From assembly GCF_003545695.1 (NCBI RefSeq), contig NZ_QUZZ01000010.1, forward strand, positions 120,212 through 184,211: a stretch of 64,000 bases of DNA, written 5' to 3'. The position numbers were made by a program, and so were the translations under genes. This document shows, piece after piece, positions 27,501 through 34,968 of the stretch (the stretch's first letter is position 1; each line of letters begins with the position of its first letter). Below the pieces are notes generated by a model. That model saw only the letters and a program-made list of their open reading frames with translations. It had not been told where the DNA came from and did not search any database. This DNA comes from Taibaiella helva (GTDB lineage: Bacteria > Bacteroidota > Bacteroidia > Chitinophagales > Chitinophagaceae).

Positions 27501-27970
27501 CCGTTCTGGTCCGTTACCGTAAAGGATAGCGGGCCGTTACCCAATGACCCGTTGGCAGTAATATCCCTGAAGGTTTCTGATTCTGTCCTGTATGCTGAGG
27601 TTGCCGCACCGTAGGCGCCGAAGGTCAGGACAAGCCGGTTACCATCCAAAGCAAATTTATCTTCATTGGAGAGCGATACACCATCGACTTTACCATCATG
27701 ATAAATGGTGCTCCCGGATCTTGAAATAGCGGAAAGGCCTGAAACGGACCAGCCCATTCCCAGTGGGCCGTTGCCGCCCTGGCTATTGTAGACCAGTGCC
27801 AGCGCGGGCTGCATACCATTAATACCATCAGGCACTTTGATCGGAATATTGTAATTGGCTGCTCCCAGGTCGGAAACATTAAAAACGCCTTCGGTAGTGC
27901 CCACAGATTGGGCGAAAGACGTACTGGCATACAATGCCATCAGCGTAAGCAGGATACTTATCTTTTTCAT
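21566..27970 (-). CDS. SpvB/VCBS/RHS polymorphic-toxin-like protein with HExxH C-terminal tip
   Basis: A 2134-residue secreted protein. Signal peptide at 1-20 (MKKISILLTLMALYASTSFAQ). Residues 25-300 resemble the SpvB/TcB N-terminal region (GVFNVSDLGAANYNIPI). Residues about 330-800 contain seven FG-GAP/VCBS calcium-loop repeats of the form DxNGDGxxD. YD/RHS repeats fill about 1150-1600 (YTYDGFGRATSI, TYDNFGRLTERW). The RHS core motif, ending LYDPVMGRMFSPD...NRYSYALNNPLKYNDPSGD, closes near residue 1820. A glycine-rich hydrophobic segment follows, then a variable tip of about 190 residues containing HEYMH at residues 2062-2066, a gluzincin-like metallopeptidase motif. In related proteins the RHS shell encloses a toxic tip. 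The next gene overlaps by 10 bp. Secretion route is unclear, as no T9SS sorting domain is present. Confidence 0.88.
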   Translation of the reverse strand: MKKISILLTLMALYASTSFAQSVGTTEGVFNVSDLGAANYNIPIKVPDGINGMQPALALVYNSQGGNGPLGMGWSVSGLSAISRSGSTIYHDGKVDGVSLSNEDKFALDGNRLVLTFGAYGAATSAYRTESETFRDITANGSLGNGPLSFTVTDQNGWTYEYGNTADSRQVPVGKTEATTWYLNKVKDLKGNYMTYEYTNVNGEVVPLIIKYNCNQNTGLAFQSYVAFSYETGVNPNFAYIAGGNIKNTKRINKISSIQKVGSSWRYYRSYTPTYINDFYTHLTKITEKGTDEAEALPPTEFTYGSSSFTLYVTAKSDLYAAQGRSYAVGDYNGDGLSDVIDYSTADGGDFRLLLRNQSSGYTQAQIGNFENGFGNYAIENAIDKDRSNLMYFDYNGDGKSDFVRMQKFVNGSGVSQQAYWIYTSSGSTISSLGKLVRTSVSGVTNPYVFGYTLPFSGDFDGDGKSEVLLLNTRQPIPNQPTPSPNNYLAGEKYCTPVSTYGYSAFKPRELGNIGFDASYLSSGESKILVVDYNGDGKSDILSIWHDNATNTDHAQTMTLNVTFDANNNPVIGNPAFITIADCNYPTLSHDIFTGDFNGDRITDYLTFKNSDSWKIAYGKGNGMMNEIVAAPANMIQQSPYYPGQTFVDGTRPIIIADFNGDGKDDIFDIYNNHSGYSSNLGANYKFFYSTGNNTFAQENIPSLFNLFEIGKKSHNYWMGDFNGDGQVDFITKSEENNNTPYEFLFRPNETRDLLSQVKNGLGAITTVNYLPLTNNTVYNNQSVNTYTYPYIKKPVPIKVVSSINNDNGINTTGNTTNYTYRGLKYNVHGKGLLGFDNVRAFDVSTRMVTDKEFAVNTTYALSYLQTAYLKYLQPNNITEEVLTSKSNTYGVYHYGNKRIFSYLTTTQESNALTGEITTTTNNYSFYTPGSFGDQGNAGSNYSGKPFSITINKGSGLHISTQTFSFPWRLPSNAAANSGEPYAGQTYINSKPYKVVTTNTRQGEPSYTGTATFSYDNATGLLTQKVSNPNTANELYEMFFYDDYGNTKTKNTFGTGVLMKQEEFTYDPSNRYVINSYFTAYPSIQNSATFDALTGNKLTETEPDGFRKTYTYDGFGRATSISDNNGLSSTTTYNWGTSVPGGNGGVTNGKYYIAESTNTGAVTYTAYDRLGRKLKTRYKNFQGQWVNIDQQYNPIGQLSSISKAYFTPGSGGTQLHNEYDVYGRLAWTDDPSGMTLFSYSPAGSNYLTVTTTNPAGQVTSVKTDASGAKVNVTDADNQVLTYNYHSNGSIKSVSNGSNMLQTYTYDNFGRLTERWDPNYGTYKYTYDTYGQLLTQTDPKNQAYSFKYDALGRMYQKTGPEGAYDYIFENNPGPNCDKLTILKGPEGKIVYDYGMGGKINSTTYDDIGLAAGLTGVPNYGNYNYNCSYNSYGMLMSKEYSTGLGFTYEYGANGELITINDASTGTTYYEKLSDNADGKTTSYKQRSGPGGTDLTTENGYDAFTNLLTGQKTSNSAGTIRDMSYDFDPASGNLQSRMDNKYGLEEKFGYNDNLLRLTDISNTNNPALDIQMQYNERGNIMEKTDAGGSFGYDQANRLSKIVLDPLLPQNIPHVTQKLDYTAFDRVKTIDEGPYRTDFHYWPDGNRSMMVTTNNVTGDREYKMYAADMEFKYSTASGDEGAYTYIKSPEGIIVGMQASGPVGIANYFVLTDYLGSFTQIVDDWGNLVEEKSFDAWGRLRNPQTWEPYASNIDAGQPQQRFDRGYTSHEHLPYYGIINMNSRLYDPVMGRMFSPDVNIIGADNFQGYNRYSYALNNPLKYNDPSGDHPLIVALAIGAAVSALSYTASVAWSDGGFSNWNWGQFGYSVGTGMITGLISGGAGAALGASLPQSIGIGFYQGAVTGAFSGAVGGFLGGINSAMLSGSSNPFMGGLKGAALGAGTGAILGGTIAGVRAMDHGGNFLTGTGATFELSGHFQVEGGSEAVEYSTESAKEFSCKYIYYDPKGLNNIYADGSVPKGYVLSGDYAVGKNGEVQGITHLAARGKWDVYLYKAAFSSKEQLYLVMRHEYMHVTFNNLKLKNDAKQEASARLWMLRQGQAWNYKVNELQEVYNEVSRYLRPRYSFYKLEGFPILTTRPWQ

Positions 27971-28093
27971 GGTGGTGTTGGGATTGTTGCATTAAAAATA
28001 TAAATATCATTTAAAAAAACTAACTATATTTTGTATATTTTTAATTTAAAATTGTTTTCGACTGTGGTTAATCAGGGAAGCTGTCTCCTGCAA

Positions 28094-28124
28094 AAATGCT
28101 TAGCCCTTACAGGGCTAAGCATTT
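28094..28124. terminator. Hairpin upstream of the RHS gene
   Basis: A 13-bp perfect stem, aaatgcttagccc / gggctaagcattt, in the gap between the RHS gene start and the PNGase gene end. No long T-run follows on either strand, so it may be a terminator backup or an mRNA element. Confidence 0.55.
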
Positions 28125-28185
28125 GATCGTCTCCCTACAATTGCAGGGTACAAGAGTCCACCTGTAACAATTTGGTTAGGGATAA

Positions 28186-28229
28186 ATACAAAAGCAGCTG
28201 CCCGGCTTTGCGTGCAGCTGCTTTTGTAT
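28186..28229 (-). terminator. Terminator of the PNGase F-like gene
   Basis: A 16-bp perfect stem, atacaaaagcagctgc / gcagctgcttttgtat, 23 bp after the stop codon of the minus-strand gene. Confidence 0.85.
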
Positions 28230-28251
28230 CGGATACAGAATTATAAAGGAA

Positions 28252-30258
28252 TTATTTGGCGATCACCACTTTTTCTACCTTACGGCTATCGCCTGCATTG
28301 TAGATCAGGGAATAGATACCTGCAGGCAGATGACCCGTTGGGACCAGGATCTGTTGTTCGCGGGTCTGACGGGTATATACGATTTGGCCCAGGGCATTCA
28401 CCAGGCTTACAGTTGCTTCTTTGCCACTGATACCTGACACGCTAATATGGATCTGGTCGCTGGCGGGGTTGGGGTATACCAAGATACCATAGCTGGTTGC
28501 CAGCTCGTCGATGCTGGATGTACCGGCGCTGGTGACATAGAAATACTGTGTGTATTCGCAGCCAAAATCATCATGCTCGCCCCGGTCGGTCAGGGTGCTG
28601 CCGGCATAGGTATAGCCTTTCATAGGCAGGTTGGTGCCTGTCAGGTCTTTTACGATCAGCGCACCGGGCTGCAGGCTGGAGCCGTCGTAGGGCCACCAAT
28701 GGAAACCCATGCAGAAAGGGGTGCTCAGGGTTATCTTATAGAAGCCGGGGGCAGGCATCGCTACGGTATCGTTATAAGTAGCATTGCAGGAAGCGTCGTT
28801 ACGTTGGCGCACCGTATTACCTGCCATATCGGTGATCTTCCACACACCGTGCCAGGGATTCTGGTTCAGGTTACCATTAGCGCCCAGGTTGCCGGTGCGC
28901 AGGTTGAGCACGACATCGCCGGGCCACTTAGGCGCTGCTACAAAGGTAGAAGAAAGCGAATCATTAGTGGCATCTTCATCCGCCTGGCCGTTCACGCTGG
29001 TGATCTTTGCACGGAAGCCGAAGGTGCCTGATGCGCCGCTATTAGATAAGCTGGTAAGGGTACTAAGCGCCGGGAAGCTGATCTCAGCATCGGCCAGCGG
29101 AGCCAGGGTGCCGTTCCAGGTATATTGCTGCTGCGCCGAATCTTTTACGCCGTAGGAGAATTGCAGCGAGGTGATGGGCGTGCTGCCGGAATTGTGCACT
29201 TTCACCTTAGGTGTATTGCTGTTGGGATTTTCCCGGAAATGATCGGGGTACACCGACGGATTGATGATATCTTCCAGGGAAGCGTCAAGCGTTTTGTTAA
29301 TGGGACCATAGTAAATAACTGCAGCATGCGCTTCATAGCCGCCATAACCCTTAGTAGAAGGTGTGGCTGTGTAGTCGGCAAATTTAAGGTTGATGCTGTA
29401 GCTGCTACCGGCTGCTATACCGGGCAGCTTGTGCACGATAGGATCGACCAGGGCGCCGGGACACCAGTTGGAACGGTCGTAGACCCAGGTGCCGCCTTGC
29501 GGGTAAAGGGGATTAACGCCACAATTGTCGCGCCATATCGCTTTATTTGCAACTGATGTATTGTTCAGGAGCACATCATAAGTGCGGTTGTCGAATTCAC
29601 AGCATTGGTTAATGGTATCGCTGCCATGCCCGGTAACCAGGAACTTCAGCTCTGCCGATGTGGTACCTGCGGGAGCAGTCTTGTTACGGACAGGGAAATG
29701 GTTATTGATGGGATCGGCTGGATTACCATACGCGAAATAGCCCTCGTACAACTTGTCATAACCAACTACGTTGCGGTCGGGTGTGCCTTCGATAAAGGCA
29801 AAACGGATGTTGGCAGTGAAGCCGCCGGAATAACCGGAATAATGGATGCGTATAGAAGCGGTATTTTTCAGCAGGGAAACATAATCGGTCACATCAAAAA
29901 GATAAGGCTGCTTCCAGGTGTTGGGAAAGCGGGACCAGCCTGAATTGGCAAAAGGGGTAATGAGCCTGCTGAGCTCGACAGTGTCGCCGGCAGGTGTCAT
30001 CACATAGTTGAGCACAGTATAGTCCCATTGGTGGCAATACTGGGTACCGGCAGGGCAGGCATAGGAACCCAGGGTGAATTCCATCAGCACCTTACGGTAG
30101 GTAACGCTGCCATCGGGAAAAGTTACGGTTGTGTCAAAGTTGTTGAAGTAATCGAGCCGCACATTATTGGCCTGGACCCAGGTCGTGTCGCCCGGATTGG
30201 CCTGCGCAAAGCCCAGCACTGCAAAGAAAGCGATAAGACTTGTAGTAAATTTTTTCAT
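28252..30258 (-). CDS. Secreted peptide-N-glycosidase F-like protein with T9SS sorting domain
   Basis: A 668-residue protein. Signal peptide MKKFTTSLIAFFAVLGFAQA (1-20). Residues 25-165 resemble the N-terminal PNGase F domain (FPDGSVTYRKVLMEFTLGSYACP, CHQWDYTVLNYV), and about 170-340 the C-terminal PNGase F domain (CCEFDNRTYDVLLNN, IWRDNCGVNPLYPQGGTWVYDRSNWCPG). PNGase F cleaves the amide between asparagine and N-glycans on eukaryotic glycoproteins. After a CARDB-like linker (about 350-460), an unnamed beta domain follows, and the protein ends in a type A T9SS sorting domain (LVYPNPASDQIHISVSG ... KVEKVVIAK). It should be exported and surface-held. This suggests growth on, or interaction with, glycoprotein-rich matter. 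Catalytic acids were not mapped individually. It forms a single-gene unit with its own terminator. Confidence 0.86.
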   Translation of the reverse strand: MKKFTTSLIAFFAVLGFAQANPGDTTWVQANNVRLDYFNNFDTTVTFPDGSVTYRKVLMEFTLGSYACPAGTQYCHQWDYTVLNYVMTPAGDTVELSRLITPFANSGWSRFPNTWKQPYLFDVTDYVSLLKNTASIRIHYSGYSGGFTANIRFAFIEGTPDRNVVGYDKLYEGYFAYGNPADPINNHFPVRNKTAPAGTTSAELKFLVTGHGSDTINQCCEFDNRTYDVLLNNTSVANKAIWRDNCGVNPLYPQGGTWVYDRSNWCPGALVDPIVHKLPGIAAGSSYSINLKFADYTATPSTKGYGGYEAHAAVIYYGPINKTLDASLEDIINPSVYPDHFRENPNSNTPKVKVHNSGSTPITSLQFSYGVKDSAQQQYTWNGTLAPLADAEISFPALSTLTSLSNSGASGTFGFRAKITSVNGQADEDATNDSLSSTFVAAPKWPGDVVLNLRTGNLGANGNLNQNPWHGVWKITDMAGNTVRQRNDASCNATYNDTVAMPAPGFYKITLSTPFCMGFHWWPYDGSSLQPGALIVKDLTGTNLPMKGYTYAGSTLTDRGEHDDFGCEYTQYFYVTSAGTSSIDELATSYGILVYPNPASDQIHISVSGISGKEATVSLVNALGQIVYTRQTREQQILVPTGHLPAGIYSLIYNAGDSRKVEKVVIAK

Positions 30259-30367
30259 GAAATGTTATTAAAATAAAAAACAAGACACTCCCTTTTTCAA
30301 GGGTAAATAAGAAGGAAAAGTTAAAAAGCAAAGATGAGTAAAAAGAAGAACGCGGCCTACTACATAA

Positions 30368-31357
30368 TCATGTAATGCTGTCGTCGCCGGCGATGAATTT
30401 CAGGTTGCGCTGTATGCCTTTCCATTTGCTGCGCTTGAGCGGAGAGTGCCGTAGCAGCGTACGGAAAGTATCCTCGTCCATGGCTTCCCATTCGGATGTG
30501 CTCAGGTTCAGCAGCCGGGGTATGGGCTGTAGCTCCTCCTGCTGGTGCGGACGTGAAAAGCGGTTCCAGGGGCATACATCCTGGCAGATATCGCAGCCAA
30601 ACATCCAGCCTTGCATTTTGTCCCTGAATTCGGGGGCAATCAGCTCCTCCTTCAGCTCTATGGTAAGGTAAGAAATGCACCGGCTGCCATCGACCACGGC
30701 CGGGGATACGATCGCATCGGTAGGGCAGGCGTCGATACAGCGCCGGCAGCTGCCGCAATAATCTTTAGCAAAAGGATCGTCGTATTCCAGCTCCAGGTCG
30801 GTGATCAATGTTGCGATAAAGAAATAGGAGCCGGCCTGCTTGTGGATCAGGTTGCCGTTCTTGGCCACCCATCCCAGGCCGCTGTTGACGGCCCAGCTGC
30901 GTTCGAGCACGGGCGCGCTGTCGACAAATCCGCGACCGTCAATATCGCCTACGGCTTCCCGCAGCATTGCCAGGAAGGTATTCATCCTGGCCCTGATCAC
31001 CTCATGGTAATCCTGGCCGTAGGCATATTTGGCAATCTTAGGGCTGTCGTTCTCCTGTTTCTGCCCGGGGAAATAATTAAGCAGAACGGTGATCACCGAT
31101 TTGGCGCCCGGTACCAGCTTTGTGGGGTCTATCCTCAGCTCGAAGTTTCGTTCCATATAGCCCATACCGCCCTGGTAGCCTTTCGTCAGCCATTGCTCCA
31201 GCCTGCGGGCATCTTCGTCCAGCTGGCGGGCACGGGCGATACCGCAGTAGTCGAAACCGAGCCTGCTGCTGATCTGCTTTACCAGGGCTGTATGTTGTCG
31301 GGCGTTTGAAATAGGATCTATTTTTTGGTTTTGGGTTGCCGGGGAAGGGGAGTTCAA
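30368..31357 (-). CDS. queG: Epoxyqueuosine reductase
   Basis: A 329-residue cytoplasmic cobalamin-dependent iron-sulphur enzyme that reduces epoxyqueuosine to queuosine in tRNA anticodons. The region GFDYCGIARA (about 35-44) starts the conserved core, YGQDYHEVIRARM (about 112) and the catalytic Asp in GRFVDSAP-type context (VDSAPVLERSWA, about 141) follow. Two 4Fe-4S sites are visible: CGSCRRCIDACP (about 197-208) and CDICQDVCPWN (about 254-264). Length is at the short end of the family because the C-terminal HEAT repeat is absent, which is common. No ATG exists in frame near the start; TTG at 31357 is the likely start. The queuosine-precursor transporter at 61 kb belongs to the same pathway. 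Confidence 0.94.
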   Translation of the reverse strand: MNSPSPATQNQKIDPISNARQHTALVKQISSRLGFDYCGIARARQLDEDARRLEQWLTKGYQGGMGYMERNFELRIDPTKLVPGAKSVITVLLNYFPGQKQENDSPKIAKYAYGQDYHEVIRARMNTFLAMLREAVGDIDGRGFVDSAPVLERSWAVNSGLGWVAKNGNLIHKQAGSYFFIATLITDLELEYDDPFAKDYCGSCRRCIDACPTDAIVSPAVVDGSRCISYLTIELKEELIAPEFRDKMQGWMFGCDICQDVCPWNRFSRPHQQEELQPIPRLLNLSTSEWEAMDEDTFRTLLRHSPLKRSKWKGIQRNLKFIAGDDSIT

Positions 31358-31445
31358 TGCCTTCCAGCAGCTTGTTCAGATAAGAGGAGCAACAGGAAAA
31401 GGACTATTTTTTCATGGGGGCATGTTCCGGTTAAAGGTACAGAAT

Positions 31446-32537
31446 TTATTCCTGGTGCCCGATGTAGCGACGCCAGCGGTCGATTACCTGTTGCATATCA
31501 TCGGGGATAGGAGAGGAGAAGAGCATTTTCTCTTTTGTGCGCGGATGGACAAATCCTAATTCCCTGGCGTGCAGGGCTTGGCGGGGTAGTATTTTAAAGC
31601 AATTCTCGACAAATTGCTTGTATTTCGCATGAACGGTGCCTTTAACAATGCGGCTGCCGCCATAGGTTTCATCATTGAACAGCGGATGCCCGATCAGGCG
31701 GGTATGCACCCTGATCTGGTGTGTTCGCCCGGTTTCCAGGCGGAATTCCAGCAAGCTGACATAGTGAAAACGCTCCAATACCTGATAATGGGTAACTGCA
31801 TGCTTACCATGGTCGCCATCAGGAAAGGCATCCATTTTCTTACGGAAACGCAGGTTGCGGCCGATATGGGCAGTTATGGTGCCTTCATCCTCTTTGAAAT
31901 CCCCCCAGGCCAGGGCTACATAACGGCGGTGTACAGTATGCTTTTTAAATTGCGCCGCCAGATCCTGCATCGCTATTTCACTTTTAGCAATAAGCAATAA
32001 ACCACTGGTATCCTTATCAATACGATGTACTAAACCTACCCGTGGGAGGTCAATAATACGCGTTTTATCCTCAGCCGGATTGAGGTACCAGGCAATGCCG
32101 TTTACCAGTGTGCCGGTATAATTGCCGCTTCCCGGGTGTACAACCAGTCCCGCCGGCTTGTCGATCACCATCAGGTCTTCATCTTCGTAAACGATCTTCA
32201 GGGGCATCTCTTCCGGGATGATATCTGTTGGTATCGTTTCCCGGCTGTCGTAGATCACGATCTCTTCGTTCGGTCTGACCTTGTGGTTCGATTTGATCCT
32301 TTCCCCGTTGACCAGCACCATGCCTTCATCGATGGCCTGCTGGATCTTATTCCGGGTAGCGCCCTCGATCCGGTTCATCAGGTATTTATCGATGCGTATC
32401 GGTTCCTGCTTGCCGCTCAGCTGGATCCTCATTTTTTCCGTAGGCGTCCTGGGAGCCTCCGCCTCATCGGCATCTGCCTCTTCGTCGGCATCCCATTCCT
32501 CTTCCTGTGGAATATCCTGCTCTTCCGGATCGGTCAT
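31446..32537 (-). CDS. rluD: RluD-type 23S rRNA pseudouridine synthase
   Basis: A 363-residue RNA-modifying enzyme of the RluA/RluC/RluD family. An acidic N-terminal tail (residues 1-28) precedes an S4 RNA-binding domain (IRIDKYLMNRIEGATRNKIQQ, about 44-64). The catalytic domain has GLVHRIDKDTSGLLLIAKS (about 166-184), with the invariant aspartate in RIDKDTSG, and RTHQIRVHTRLIGHPLFND (about 277). RluD makes pseudouridines in helix 69 of 23S rRNA; the exact target here is inferred from the family and not provable. The gene is followed (minus strand) by queG at 88 bp and preceded by the porin gene at 24 bp, so RluD and porin are probably cotranscribed. Confidence 0.9.
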   Translation of the reverse strand: MTDPEEQDIPQEEEWDADEEADADEAEAPRTPTEKMRIQLSGKQEPIRIDKYLMNRIEGATRNKIQQAIDEGMVLVNGERIKSNHKVRPNEEIVIYDSRETIPTDIIPEEMPLKIVYEDEDLMVIDKPAGLVVHPGSGNYTGTLVNGIAWYLNPAEDKTRIIDLPRVGLVHRIDKDTSGLLLIAKSEIAMQDLAAQFKKHTVHRRYVALAWGDFKEDEGTITAHIGRNLRFRKKMDAFPDGDHGKHAVTHYQVLERFHYVSLLEFRLETGRTHQIRVHTRLIGHPLFNDETYGGSRIVKGTVHAKYKQFVENCFKILPRQALHARELGFVHPRTKEKMLFSSPIPDDMQQVIDRWRRYIGHQE

Positions 32538-32561
32538 TTATTCTGTTTTAATTGATTTTAA

Positions 32562-34574
32562 CTAATTTATCAATATCCATGTAAATCCAAATCTAAACAT
32601 GGCATTCGGTCCCGGGTATATGGCGCCGGGGGTATCGCCAACCGCTTGTATCACATTGGTGCTGAAAAATTGCTGCAGTTGCTCGGCCAGTACAAAAGCC
32701 CTGAAGCTTTTGATCTTGAAATTGAAATAGGCGCTACATTCCGGCGCATTGTTGGGCTTATAGCTATTCTGATAGAAAAATTGGTTGAAATAAGGTGTAT
32801 AACCCTCTACATAATAAGGTGTATGATATTTTGCTTCCAGGCCTACCGCCACATAAAGCGCTTTACGGAACATGGCTGTTTCTAAGCCGAGCTTATGACG
32901 CAGCAGCAAGGCAGGTATATTTACAGGCGCATTGCCCGTAGCTTGCTGCCAGGCTATTTCGTTGTCCAGGCTGAATATGCCAAGCCGGAACAGCTTTCTG
33001 CCAAAGACCTGGAGTACGGAAAAGGCTTCGCTCTGCTGTTTCGGCTTTAAGTCTGAATCAAAATATAAATAATTGGCGACCAGGTTGTTTTTTATACCTA
33101 CTTCAAGATTAATGCTTTCAAGCCCTACCTTTGCCCAGAGCTGGGTAATGCTCATTTTATCGAAGCTGGCAGTACGGTCGTAGAAATCGGTCCGGAAGCT
33201 GGTATAGGTATACGGAGCATTGCTCAGGTTTTGCCTGAAGCCGCCGGAGAACATTCCCCATTTACCCAGGTCTTTGCCTGCAGATGCTTTAATATCGAAA
33301 TTGCCGGTCGCGTCGCCGGTAAAGAAAAAGGTTCCGGAGGCGAGATAATTCCATTGCCCTGCTGTGAACGCTTCTTTTTTGAGTTCTCCGAAGAGATAAT
33401 TGCCTACGCTGGACTGTGGGGCAGAACCGGTTACATAATCCGTATTGAAGCGATCTATGCGGTTGCCGATGCCTGCCTCCAGCTGCACAAGCTCCTTCCG
33501 TTTACCTATAAATCCGTTAAGGCTGAATTTATTATCGATATAGAACCAGTTTTGTATGCCAGTCACAGTATCTGTTCCGTTGAAAGGAATGCTGTCAATG
33601 AAGCGGTATCGTTCCGTTTCAGGATTCCTGTCCTTATAAATGTGCCGTTCCGTATGGAGCTGAAGCTGGTGCTTGACCCGGAAGCGGGGCGTGAACTGAA
33701 GGCTGATGCCTGTTGAATCTTTATTATACAAAGTGTCGGTCTTGCCAAAAGAATAATTGTTCTGGATATAGATATCCATGTTGCGCAATATATTGGTCAC
33801 TGCTGCATTCCGCGATCCCTGGGTGGCGCCGGGCAGCACGGGCGGGATCAGCTGCCGGTCGGCATAGCTCGAAGAATCGAGGTAGCCAATACCGGGGATA
33901 CCGCCATTCTCATTTTGCTTATTCCGGTTGTAGACCAGTCCTGCGGCAATATAATAGCGCTGGTTCTTGCTGGTGTAATTGGTGCTCAGGCTGCCGGCGA
34001 TACCATTTGCCTTCTGAAAGTTGTAGTATCCCTGGGCGCTCTGGTAACGCAGGCGGGCAGCCACATTCCAACCCGGGCTGATGTTCTGGGTATGCAATAT
34101 CTCAACATTCTGCTCCGATTTACTGCCCAGCATGAAGGAAAAGGCGGAATAAGGTCGGGTCGTGTTGAAGAACTGCAGGCTATCGAGTTTCAGCTGGTAA
34201 AGATCATAGATATGATAGCCCAGGCTGAGTCCCATAGGGATATCGGGTGTAAAAAAAGGGTTGCGGATTGCCGTCCCGTAATTGCCCAGGTCCTTGGCCC
34301 ACCAGGGCTGTGTGGGCTGGTAGCGGTGAAAATTGGCTAAGGAGGTATCGGGATAGCGGGTGACGGCCGAATTCAGGTAATTGTAATAGATGCGCGCATG
34401 CTCCTCTTTCCAGTCGCCCTGGTCCTTAAATGTGCTGCTGTCCTTTCCTTGCCTGAACATGCTGGCCTGCTGAGCGGAAGGGTCTAGATTGGGGTTGATC
34501 ACCTGGGCGCCTGCCGGAAGGCAGAACAGCAGCAGGAGCAACAATAGCGGACAGGAAGTGGATCGGGAGCTCAA
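32562..34574 (-). CDS. Bacteroidota putative porin
   Basis: A 670-residue outer-membrane beta-barrel candidate. The signal peptide lies at residues 1-23 (LLLLLLLFCLPAGA, cleavage near AQV). The body is rich in alternating aromatic/polar strands (YYIAAGLVYNRN, FYIDNKFSLNGFIGKR, YNFLASGTFFF-like segments), and the protein ends AMFRFGFTWILIN, an aromatic C-terminal strand typical of barrels. The pattern matches the Bacteroidota family annotated simply as putative porin, which is commonly found next to rluD-type genes. The substrate is unknown. It is the first gene of a minus-strand run leading into rluD; a candidate -7 box (minus-strand TAAATTTG, 34601-34608) lies 27 bp upstream. Confidence 0.82.
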   Translation of the reverse strand: MSSRSTSCPLLLLLLLFCLPAGAQVINPNLDPSAQQASMFRQGKDSSTFKDQGDWKEEHARIYYNYLNSAVTRYPDTSLANFHRYQPTQPWWAKDLGNYGTAIRNPFFTPDIPMGLSLGYHIYDLYQLKLDSLQFFNTTRPYSAFSFMLGSKSEQNVEILHTQNISPGWNVAARLRYQSAQGYYNFQKANGIAGSLSTNYTSKNQRYYIAAGLVYNRNKQNENGGIPGIGYLDSSSYADRQLIPPVLPGATQGSRNAAVTNILRNMDIYIQNNYSFGKTDTLYNKDSTGISLQFTPRFRVKHQLQLHTERHIYKDRNPETERYRFIDSIPFNGTDTVTGIQNWFYIDNKFSLNGFIGKRKELVQLEAGIGNRIDRFNTDYVTGSAPQSSVGNYLFGELKKEAFTAGQWNYLASGTFFFTGDATGNFDIKASAGKDLGKWGMFSGGFRQNLSNAPYTYTSFRTDFYDRTASFDKMSITQLWAKVGLESINLEVGIKNNLVANYLYFDSDLKPKQQSEAFSVLQVFGRKLFRLGIFSLDNEIAWQQATGNAPVNIPALLLRHKLGLETAMFRKALYVAVGLEAKYHTPYYVEGYTPYFNQFFYQNSYKPNNAPECSAYFNFKIKSFRAFVLAEQLQQFFSTNVIQAVGDTPGAIYPGPNAMFRFGFTWILIN

Positions 34575-34968
34575 GATTCCGGGTTTGCTTTTTAAACGGG
34601 CAAATTTAAGATAAGTCGTCGTGATTTACTGCTTTATCGCAAAGCTGTTTGCCGGCGACGCTGTTTTCTGTCACAAAATATCAATGGCAAGACTACCGGC
34701 ACCGGTTGTGGTAGGTTATTCCCGAAGCGGGTTTCATGGTATTGCTGGTCTTCCCGTTGCCGGAATTGGCATTATTTCAGGTGCAAAAAGGCATGTTCTT
34801 TTTATCCGGCAGTCCGTTTTGACCATTGGCGCATAAAGATAGACTACTCTTTGTCACGGAAACTGACAATGTTTCATTTTTTGGCGGAATGGCATATAAC
34901 TTGACAGGTAAGATAGTAGCAAAAAAACAAAAACCGGGTGTACAGATATACCCTTTAATCACATAATT
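34575..34968. other. Intergenic region between divergent porin and dnaK
   Basis: About 390 bp that must contain both promoters. A TAAATTTG -7-like box for porin is visible on the minus strand at 34601-34608. For dnaK no CIRCE inverted repeat (TTAGCACTC-N9-GAGTGCTAA) is seen. TTGACA occurs at 34900-34905 but without a clear partner. Open frames inside are not convincing. Confidence 0.5.

Noticed and set aside
34621..34836. 71-codon plus-strand open frame upstream of dnaK
   Set aside because: Sits in the divergent promoter region, with no family resemblance.
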